In this document: positions 36,630-48,600 of the stretch, one piece after another
Layout of the letters: each line of letters opens with the position of its first letter
Position numbering within the stretch: the first letter of the stretch is position 1
DNA from: Brasenia schreberi
Lineage: Eukaryota > Streptophyta > Magnoliopsida > Nymphaeales > Cabombaceae
Reading direction: 5' to 3'
DNA length: 64,000 nucleotides
NCBI GenBank assembly: GCA_036023115.1
Contig: JAYKKT010000048.1
Location: 9,834,501 to 9,898,500 of the forward strand
The notes under the pieces: generated by a model
What the model was told of the DNA's origin: nothing
Database searches by the model: none
Seen by the model: the letters and a program-made list of their open reading frames with translations, nothing else
Made by a program: the position numbers and the translations under genes

Positions 36630-39600
36630 TCAAGGTGCTGACATGACTTCTATGGCACTACCCAATGGCCACGCAGCTTCAACGAATGAACCTTTATACT
36701 GCACTTTCTTTACCAAAGTCATTTCTTTTGATGGACCTAAGCCTGAGCAATAAAGCACGAGAAGAAATTTAGCTTCGGAGCATTCTGATCTGTGCGAATT
36801 CATGTGAAAAAAAACTTACCAAATCCATCAACAAGCAACGTGTACTGGTACACTAGGTCCATGCAGAAATAAGGCAAGGCATTAATATCAGCAAATGTAT
36901 ATGCAACCTTAGCATCTTCTAAAGTCATTTTGCATGCACGTTTGGCTGCATCTTCGAAATCCTGAGGTTTAACAGTGGCAACGGGATTCTTAGCACTTAT
37001 AAAGCCTGCCTGCATGGAGAATGCCAGTCATTAGAAAGTGACTAACAGAAGACTCTGCAGTATATAATCAACGTTCTCTTTGTATGACATTAACAGCGAG
37101 CAGGATTATCACCTCTGCAGCCCTGTCAAAGAAAAATGAGGCAACAAAGAGATTCTTCTGTCCATCCCCGGCACCACCGTCCCATATGCCACCAAAAGTG
37201 CACCTCATATGGGTACATGCGGATCCATTCACTCTGAGAGCCGCAACAGCAGTTTCCCTGCAGCCCTCATAGCTGGAACCAGATGTCAAACCCAATGCTG
37301 GCAACATGGATTCACCATACTTATAATTACCTGCACAAGGATCAGAACTTTATATAAAATTATGCACTTGAACTAATTCAAGCAGGACTGTAAATTCCAT
37401 GCATGACTAATATCTGGATGGAAAAACAAATAGCAGATGTTTTCGCAGACAGCTAGGTGCACACTTTGTTCAGAATAACCATTTAACCATGAAAGTTAGT
37501 CCCTTGTTTTGGCTGATGAATCCAAGAGGAAACAAGTGAGATGTGTCACCAGCAATATTTTTCTTATCCCACCTTGTATCGTACAAGTACTGGTATTAGT
37601 ATGTCATAGCATATCATATAATGTCATATGGTACTTCATCGTTCCTTATTTAATGGAAAATATCTTACAAATAGAAAAGCTAAAGACATTTTTAAAAACA
37701 AATAAAATCACAATAAGCTACATCGATATTGTATAATACTGAACATATCAATCACAAATAGCACGTTAATATTATACAATAGTAACAACAACTAAGACTT
37801 TTTTCATACTAAATGGGATCAGCTACATGGATTCTTTGTTTTCACATAGCCATGTTAGCAATTATTTCAATATAAACTAGATCATTCTTTATTGTTTCCT
37901 TACAACATTTTTGTGGTCATCATCTTCCTCTTTTAACATTTTCACAATCTAGTTTTTCATATCTTCTTACGGGAGTGTCTTTTGGTCATTTTTCTACATG
38001 TTCAAACCATCTTAAACGATTTTCCTACATTTTATCTTCTATTGGTGCTACTCCCAATTTGTTTCTAATAACCTCATTATGTATACTGCCTTTCCTTGTG
38101 TGACCACTCATCCATTTCAATCATTTTTGCTATGGACAACAAACATCTTTTGTACATGATGATTAACTGCCCAATACTCATAACCATAAAAGATAACATG
38201 TCTAATTGATGCTCTATAATATTTACCTTTTTTAATGATATCTTTTTATCACATAGAATACCTTATGTCCCTCTCCATTTTAACCAACCGGCATTAATTT
38301 TATGTGTAACATCTCCATCAATTTTTCCATCACTCTGAAAAATTGACCCTAGGTATTTAAAACTTTTCTTGTGAGAGGGATACAATGTGTGTAAATCTTA
38401 ATTTTTATGTTATCTGAAATACTCAAATGATCAAACTTACATTCTATATATTTTATTTTTGTTCTACTATGTTGGAATCCATTACTTTCAAATATTTCTC
38501 TCTATAGTTCCAATTTTCTTCTCAGACTCAACCACTAACTCAATATCATCAGCAAATAACATACACCAAGGTATTTCATCTTGAATATGTTTTGTTAACC
38601 CATCAATGACTCTGTCCACAACCAACGTAAAACTTTATCAGACTTATCTACCATGGATTCTACAAATTATGATAGAGCTATGTGGAAACAAAGAGTCCAT
38701 GTAGTCAACCCCATCTAGTATGGGAAAAGGCTTAGTTGTCGTTGTAAACCATCAATGACCAATATAAATAAATATGGACGTAAAGTTGATCTCTAATGTA
38801 ACCCAATATTAACTTCAAAGGAGTTTGTCATTCCTTGATGAATTCTCACATAAGTTTTTGCACCATCATATATGTTTCTTATAAGATTTATATATGTCAA
38901 TGGGATACCTCTCTTTTCCAAGGTTCTCCAAAGAACATCTCTTAGCACCCTATCGTAAGCCCTTTTTAGATCAATAAATATCATTTAAAGATTCTTTTTT
39001 TTGCTCTACAACTTTACATAAGAGGTCTCAATAGATGAATCGCTTCAATAGTAGATCTGTCAACCATGAATTCAAATTGGTTCTCTGATGTACTTATATT
39101 TTTCTAAACCTATATCCGATAATTCTTTCTCATAATTTCATAGTATGACTCATTAACTTGATACCTCGATAATTCACATAATTCTAAATGTCTTTTTTTC
39201 TTATATATAGGTATAAGTATACTCGCTCTCCATTCTTTAAACATCTTTTGGGTTCTCCATATTTCATTAAATAGTCTTTTGAGCCATGTGAGCCTCATAT
39301 CTCCTAGGATTCTTCATACTTATATAGGAATATTGTTCGGTCCTACAGATTTACCAACCTTCATATATTTAAGAGCCTCTTTAACTTTATTCTTTTGAAT
39401 ACGCCGATAGAAATTACGGTTTATATACTTTTCTAATTTGGTTAACTCTCCTAAACTAATACTAACATCTATATTTTCATTAAAAAACTTAGAAAAATAA
39501 ATTTTTGATCTATTTTTTATATCATTCGCCACTAGAATCTTCTAGTCCTCATCTTTTATGTATCTAACAAAAGTAAGATCCTTACTTTTCTTATCTTTGA

Positions 39601-42600
39601 CCTTAGCTATCCTAAAAATATCTCTTTCATGTTTTTTGAGTAAAGCTTTTTATATAAATCCTCTCAAATATAAGCCTCCCAAATTTCACTAGTCTTCTTT
39701 GCATAATACAATTTATAACATGCCTTTTCTGTCTTGATTTTAACTATCACCACTTCACTCCACCACCAAGCTTCTTTTTATAATGGTATGCCTCTCTTAG
39801 ATTTACCTAACATATCTTTTACCACTTCCCTAATATGTATAGCCATATTGTTTCATATATCAGAAGGTGTACCTATATAATTCTAAGCATTTCCTTGAAG
39901 AATTTTTGTTAAAATATATCCTTTCTCACATTTCAAGTTCCACCATCTAGTCCGAATAGCTCATACACTCTATTCTTCTTTGTCAACCTTTTTACCTATA
40001 AATCTATTAATAAAAGTTGAGATTGAGTAGTTAAGCTTTCTCCTAAAATTACCTTACAATCTTTACAATACGATCAATCTTTTTTCCTGCAAAAAAAAAT
40101 AATCAATTTGTGTTTGTGATAAGCCACTCTTATAAGTAATTAAATGTTTATCTTGTTTTTTGAAAATTGTATTGGCTATTCATCTCGTTTTTTGAAAATT
40201 GTATTGGCTATAAAGAGATCAAAAGCCATAATAAAATTTAAAATCTCCCTACCCTCCTCATGTATATCCCAAAAACCATAGTTTTCATGAATACCTTGAT
40301 ATCTTAATGCATCTTTACCGACATGTTCATTTAAGTCTCCTCCCAAACAAATCATATCTCTTTGTAGAATTCTTTGAATTACCTTATCTAACTCCTCCCA
40401 AAAAAACCTTCTTTATACTATCTTCTAATCCTACTTGGGGTGCATAAGCACAAACTATATTCAAAGCCTTTATACCTAACACTAATTTCATCATCATAAT
40501 TTGATCACCATATAGTTGTATGTCTACTACACTATCCTTTAAATCTTTATTTATAATAATACAACTCCATTTCGAGTCTTTTCCTTTCTCGAGTACCATA
40601 ATTTAAAAACTTCTATTGTCAATATCCTTTGTTTTTTCTCTAACCCACTGTCTTTTATAAACATAGGATGTGAATCTTTCTTCGAATCATGGTATCTACC
40701 ACCTACATCAACTTGTCGGTCAATGTTCCAATATTCCAAGTATCAATACAAATCTTATTATCTAAGACTAGCTTCATTACCCCCCACATCCATCCATGCT
40801 GAAAATACGAAAACCCTCGCTATAACTTATTCACTACATTCGAACAAAAAATAACAGAACTAACTTCTTACCCACACCCATCTATGATGTGGGAATCCTC
40901 TATACAATTGATTCATCATATCCAGGCGAAGATGTATAAGCCCTTGCTTACTTTTCACTGCATTCAGATTATGCAGTGCATCGCTAAGAAGGAATGCCCC
41001 AACGCAATACTCATAATTTATAAAATCCATAGTAGATAAGTCCGACAAAGTTTTACGCTGGGTGTCAGAAGCCTAACGCATCTCTCCTCCTTTATCCGAG
41101 GTTGAGACCTGCCGTGCAAGGGTGATCCGTTATATGGGGCAGAGTTAATATTATACAATAGTGTATGATACGGTTTGACACACAAATAATGGATGATCTC
41201 TTAAATAGGCAGAGTTAATATTATACAATAACAAATATATCATATGATACGGTCTGATACACACAGGTAATGGGTGAATAGATACAAGTAGCATTGCATC
41301 TTTTCATAAAACAAGATCACATGAAAAACATCGGTTATCACAAAAGAACTCTGTCCAGCAAAATCAATTTTAAAATTTCATGTTCTACTACAGTGTCAAC
41401 AGAAATCACATCAGTGGCAAACAACCTTACGAGAAATTGATCAAGTCATCAATGCATACAATATCCAGTTTAAACATCTCTTCCAAGTTGCTTCAAAACA
41501 AAAGCATTTAGTAGGGTATGCACAACAAACATGTAAAAGATCAGGCTTGTACTCTGTATGTTGTTAATGTAATAGGGCACGGGCCATTAGGGCCCATGCA
41601 CAGCTGTCCCAGGCACAGGGCCAGGGCCAAAGTGGCCCTGGCCACAACCGTTGGATGGCTCCAACGGCTAGTGGCTGGCCAAGGGGCCAGCCACCAGCCC
41701 TCTCCTTATAAGTTTCTCTCGCTCTTTCTTGCTTCCTATGTACACTTTGCAAACTCTATAAATACCCTATTATATCATCAATAAAAGTATGTTGTCATCG
41801 TACACCTTTTGCCTTGTGTTTGATTTGCTTCCGCTCTGTTGATTGCTACATTTGAAGTTTGATACCCATACTCGGGTGACTTAGTATACTCTTTCATGCC
41901 AATAGCAAATGTCAAATAAACTACTGCTACTACAACCTACCATCATAACCCTTCAAAACACATGGATGCCCGGCATTTGTTGCAGATCTCAGGATCTCTG
42001 CTCGAGCTGCCAACAGCCCATAATGCAAGTAGCTGTAAAACCATAAAACCGAGCACCTCATGTCAAATAGCACATATGTAGGTTGCAGCAATAAAAGCCT
42101 TGAAAATTTTGGAAATTTCACAACTTAAACACTTTGTTCACATTCATGAATATAACAATTATTTGCTTTGCTTAATGAAACAAGTGCAACATGGGTAGGT
42201 GACATGCCAACTAGCTACACCTCCTAGCATTAAGGAGGAACGCGTTTCTCCTGGAAAAGATGTCCATATGCTAAAGTTTGTCCAAAGATGGAAAACTGTG
42301 AAACAGATAACCTGTATACGTAAAGATAATATTGGGTTCCCTTAAGAAAAAGCTCCTTAACATATGACTGCCCATCTGAAAGTTTTGGTGAACTAGCAGC
42401 TTTTTTCTCTGAGATAGCATATGCCATTTGAACGGATCCACCTCCAAGATCAACCACTCCAACTGTATTTGAGTATGGCTTTCCCAAATTTCCCAGCAAA
42501 TAGTTTATCGTAACCTGCCCAAACAAGTAAAGTATGTAACACAACTTATGTGTTTTCATACCATCAAGGAAGAAAAAGAAAATGAGAGAATTGTGGAGGT

Positions 42601-45600
42601 TCATAATATCAATCTGTATTAACCATGTAACAAGTAACACCAGTGTACCAAAACTGTTCAGATTTCATTCTCACAAAGTCTGCGTGAACCCAAAAGTTAC
42701 ATGATATTTCTAAACTACTGCCTATTTCAAAGATGATTGTTTGGCGATCTGTATGCAGTTTTCTACAGTTGATAATATTGTTTATGACAATATTCACAGG
42801 TTCCCCAAACCCAAAAAGGAAAAATTTCATGACATCCTCCTTAAATAGTAAATCCTTATACAACATATATCATTGATGGGAGCTGATTGACTTGCAAACA
42901 CCAGGGCAAGTACAAGCTAGATGGGCTCTCTCTCGCTTTTAGTGCAGCAGGGCTCAAGGGAGCTCATTAAAGTGCACATTCAAGCTAAGAGAGTCCTACT
43001 AGAGAAGCTTGAGAACAGCTGAAGCCCATCTTAGGCTCAACTCAAGAGAGTCAGATCTGAAGTAAAATCATCAATATCAGCTCATACAAATGAAGATTCA
43101 GTACTCAAGACAATTATGGTTCATACAAGGCCTGCTGAAGTGATTAACAAAAGACACTAGCTTGGCTTCACTTGGTGGCATGACTCAAGCTAATGGAAAA
43201 TATAAGAGTTGTCAGTTCACGATTCAAGAGGATGATCCACATGAAGACCCAAGAATAGCACATTTGAGTTGTAAACTAATAAATGTCCTAGTAAAATTGC
43301 AGAGTGCAAGTAGCTTAGTACCTTAAATAGCATCATATTGGACACATCAAGAGGACTCATCAAGACTTGTAGCCTTGGCACAGTAGACTTGTCAACTAGC
43401 ATGAGACAAGAAGTGTTGGCACAGTAGACTTGACAAGGAGGTTGGGGAGTTGGTTCCAAATGTGTTAAGGAGGGACGAGTGTGGGTAAAGAAGTTAGTCT
43501 CACTATATTGCCGCCCGAATGTAGTGAATAAATTATAGAGAGGGTCTTCGCATTTTTAATATGGATGGATACGGGGGGCAAGTAAGCTAGTCCTAGATAA
43601 TAAGATTCGTATTGGTTCTTGGAATATTGGAACATTGTCCGGTAAGCTAATGGAGGTGGTAGATACTATGATTCGGAGAAAGATTCATATTCTATGTTTA
43701 CAAGAGACAAAGTGGGTTGGAGAAAAAGCAAAGGAGATTGAGGATATAGGTTTTAAATTATGGTACTCAGGTAAGGAAAATGCTCGAAACGGAGTTGGTA
43801 TTATCATAAATAAAGATTTAAAGGATAGTGTAGTAGACATACAACGATCCGGTGACCGAATCATGACGTTGAAATTAGTGTTAGAAGTAGAGGTTTTGAA
43901 TAATAGTTTGTGCTTACACACCCCAAGAAGGACTAGAAGATAGTATAAAAACAGCTTTTTGGGAATAGTTAGATAAGGTAATTCAAAGAATTTTACAAAG
44001 GGAGATGATTTGTTTAGGAGGAGACTTAAATGGACATGTCGGTAAAAAGGCAATAGGATATCAAGGTATTCATGGAAACTTTGGTTTTGGGATATAAATG
44101 AGGAAGGTAGGGAGATTTTAAATTTTGCTATGGCATTTGATCTCTTTATAGTCAATACAATCTTCAAAAAATGAGATGAATATTTAATTACTTATAAGAG
44201 TGGCTTATCACAAACACAAATTGATTACTTTATTTGTAAAAAAAAGATAGAGCGTGTTGTAAAGATTGGAAGGTAATTCAAGGAGAAAGCTTAACCGCCC
44301 AACATCAACTTTTAGTTATGGATTTACAAATAAAAAATGGGCAAAGAAGAAAAAAGTGCATCAAGCTATTCAAACTAAATGGTGGAACCTCAAAAGTGAG
44401 AAAGAGGATATATTTAAAGTTATACAGAAAGTCCTTCAAGGAGATGCTTGGAATTATGTTGGTACACCTTGTGATATGTGAAACAATATGGCTATACACA
44501 TTAGAAAAGTGGTGAAAGATGTGTTAGGTGAATCTAAGGGAGGTGTACCGGCACAAAAAGGAGCTTGACGGTGAAGTAGTGCAAAATAAAATCAAGGCAA
44601 AGAATGCATGTTATAAATTAAATTATGCTAAAAAAACTAGTAAAATTTTAGAGGCTTATAAGAAAGCAAAGAAGGAAGCGAAAAAAGTCGTCAATGAAGT
44701 GAAAGCTAAAATTTGGGAGGATTTATATAAAAAAACTCAACTCAAAAGAGGGTGAAAGAGATATTTTTAGGATAGCTAGGGCTAGAGATAAGAAAACTAA
44801 AGATCTTAATTTTGTTAGATGCATCAAAAACGAAGATGAAAAAATTCTAGTGGCAAATGATGATATAAGAAATAGATGGAAAAACTATTTTTATAAGCTT
44901 TTTAATGAAAATAAAGATGTTAGTATTAGCTTAGGAGAGTTAGCAAAATCAGAAAAGTATATAAAAAACAATTTCTACCGACGTATCCAAAAGAATGAAG
45001 TCAAAGAGGCTCTTAAACATATGAAGGGTGGTAAATCGGTAGGACCAAACAATATTCCTATAGAAGTTTGGAAATCCTAGGAGAAACAAGAATCACTTGG
45101 CTCACAAGACTATTTAATGAAATATGAAGAAACCAAAAGATGCCCAAGAAATGAAGAGCGAGTACACTTATACCCATATATAAGAACAAGAAAGACATTC
45201 AGAATTGTGCGAATTATCGGCGTATCAAGTTAATAAGCCATACTATGAAATTGTGGGAAAGAACTATCGAACGTAGGTTAAGACAAGTATCGAGTACAAT
45301 AGAGAACCAATTTGGATTCATGCCACGCAGATATATTGTTGAAGCGATTCACCTTTTGAGACATCTTATGGAACATTTTAGAGAAAAAAGAAAGACCTTC
45401 ACATGATATTTATTGATCAAGAAAAAACTTACGATAGGGTATCGAGGGAGATTCTTTGGAGAACCTTGGAAAAAAGAGGTATCCCATTGACATACATAAA
45501 CCTTATAAGAGACATGTACGATGGTGCAAAAACATGTGTGAGGGCTCACGAAGGAATGACAGACTTCTTTGAATTTAATATTGGGTTACATCAAGGATCA

Positions 45601-48600
45601 ACTTTAAGTCCATACTTATTTATAATGGTGATTGATGAATTAACAAAACATATTCAAGATGGCATTGTGGAGGAGTCTAATGAAAAAGTTAATAGAAAAT
45701 TGGAACTATTGAGAGAAACATTAGAAAGTAAAGGCTTCCAACTTAGTAGAACAAAGACAGAATATATGGAATGTAAGTTTGATCATTTGGTTACTTCAGA
45801 TGACATAGAAATTAAAATTGGCACACATTGCATCTTCAAAAGGAAATTTTAAATACCTAGAGTCAATTTTTTAGAGTGATAAAAGAATTGATGGAGATGT
45901 TATGCAGAGAATTAATGCTCATTGGTTAAAATGGAGAGGAGCATCAAGTATTCTTTGCGATAAGAAGATACAATTAAAGTTAGAAGGTAAATATTATAGA
46001 GCAACAATTAGACCTGTCATGTTTTATGGTTGAGTGTTGGGTAGTTAATCATCAATATGTACAAAAGATGTCTGTTACAAAAATGAAGATGTTGAGATGG
46101 ATGAGTGGTCATACAAGAAAAGACTAGATACATAATGAGGTTATTAGAAATAAATTATGTGTGGCACCAATAGAGGATAAAATGAGATAATATCGTTTAA
46201 GGTGGTTTTGACATATAGAAAGAAAATCAAAAGAAGAACCTGTAAGAAGGTGTGAAAAACTAGATTTTGAAAGTATTTAAAGATGTAGAGGACGACCACA
46301 AAAGTATTGGAAATAAACAATAAAGAATGATCTAGCTTATTGTGAGTTAACTGCTAATATGACACATGATAGGGCTCTGTGGAAACAAAGAATCCATGTA
46401 GCCGACCCCTGTTGTTGTTGGACTCTACTAACAAGACAGATATGAGCCCAGTACCTATGTCAGCCTTGTGAACAAACTAACACTAGTACTTCTCATCTCC
46501 ACAAACAACAACAACAACAACTAAGCCTTTTCCCATACTAGACGGGGTCGGCTACATGGATTCTTTGTTTCCACAGATCTCTATCGTGTGCCATGTTAGC
46601 AGTTAACTCCCAATAAGCTAGATCATTCTTTATTGTTTCTTTCCAACACTTTTGTGGTCGTCCTCTACCTCTTTTAATACTTTCCAAATTTAGTTTTTCT
46701 AACCTTCTTACAGGTTCTTCTTTTGATCTTCTTTCTATATGTCCAAACCATCTTAAACGATGTTCTCTCATTTTATCATCTATTGGTGCCACTCCTAATT
46801 TGTTTCTAATAACCTCATTATGTATACGGTCTTTTCTTGTATGACCACTCATCCATCTCAACATCTTCATTTCTGTCACATACATCTTTTGTACATGTTG
46901 ATGATTAAATGCCCAACACTCAGAACCATAAAACATGGCAGGCCTAATTGCTGCTCTATAATATTTACCTTTTAATTTTAATGGTATCTTCTTATCGCAA
47001 AGAATACCTGATGCTCCTCTCCATTTTAACCAACCAGCATTAATTCTATGTGTAACATCTCCATCAACTCTTCCATCACTTTGAAAAATTGACCCTAGGT
47101 ATTTAAAACTTTCCTTTTGGGGAATGCAATGTGTGCCAATTTTAATTTCTATGTCCTCTGAAGTAGCCAAATGATCAAACTTACATTCCATATATTCTGT
47201 CTTTGTTCTACTAAGTCGGAGGCCTTTGTTTTCTAATGTTTCTCTCCATAGTTCCAATTTTCTATTAACTTTTTCCTTAGACTCCTCCACTAATACAATG
47301 TCATCTGCAAATAACATACACCAAGGTACTTCATCTTGAATATGTTTTGTTAACTCATCCATCACCATTATAAATAAGTATGGACTTAAAGTTGATCCTT
47401 GATGTAACCCAATATTAACTTCAAAGAAGTCTATCGTTCCTTCATGAGTCCTCACACATGTTTTTGCACCATCATACATGTCTCTTATAAGGTTAATATA
47501 TGTCAATGGGATACCTCTTTTTTCCAAAGTTCTCCAAAGAACCTCCCTCGGTACCCTATCATAAGCTTTTTCTAGATCAATAAATATCATGTGAAGGTCT
47601 TTCTTTTTTGCTCTAAAATGTTCCATAAGACGTCTCAAAAGGTGGATCGCTTCAATAGTAGATCTACCTGGCATAAATCCAAATTGGTTCTATGTTGTAC
47701 TTGATACTTGTCTTAACCTACGGTCGATAATTCTTTCCCATAATTTCATAGTATGACTCATTAACTTGATACCTCGATAATTTGAACAATTTTGAATGTC
47801 TCCCTTGTTCTTATATAGAGGTATAAGTGTACTTGCTCTCCGTTCCTCGGGCATCTTTTGGTTTTTCCATATTTCATTAAATAGTCTTGTGAGCCAAGTG
47901 ATTCCTATTTCTCCTAGTATTTTCCAAACTTCTATAGGAATATTATCTGGTCCTCATCTCCAACTCAACATAATTATTTTAAACAATTTTTGAATAATAA
48001 TGTTAAAATAGCATTACTTTTAAGTAGATTTTTATAGTTGACTGAAAAGAATAAGATACTAAGTGAAAAAGGTGTGTTCTGGTGCATCGTTTAATATAAT
48101 ACGAATATGACCATTAGAAATGAACTAGTTTAATTTTTTTAAATCTTTTGCAGCTCTGCTAACAACATTACAGATTCTTACAGAATGGAAGATAAAGTAA
48201 GTAATTATGCATTTGTGGGCATGAAAATGGTGGCAAAGGCAGAAAGACTGAAAGATAGAGCACAACCCCATAGGAAATTGATTTTGAACCTCAAGCTACA
48301 CTTCCAGACTTCCAGTTATCGTAGAAGAGAAGGATTTCATAAATACCCACCTCAATGGGCCACAAATGTTTCATAAATAAACTGATTTTGTCCATTTAGA
48401 AATTACGTCCAAGTAACATGAAGAAGCCTCGCTACAAGAAGTTCTTAAAAATATACCCACTCATATGCGCCTTCTTGACTTCCATCCAGAACAGTGACCC
48501 ACGCTGGTTTAGATTTCAATGAACTCTGCCCTACCAGAAAATCACGGACCTGCATAAAGGTACATGGGCATCAAGGATGCTTTAACACGAAGAGCGAACA

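Noticed and set aside
41518..41784. 88-codon GC-rich frame on +
   Set aside because: It lies within the probable solo LTR and an apyrase intron, and has no domain.
43478..46409. Active LINE in apyrase intron 4 (+ copy)
   Set aside because: Stops, the loss around the catalytic DDI and an abnormal 3' end exclude activity; it was kept only as a degenerate copy.
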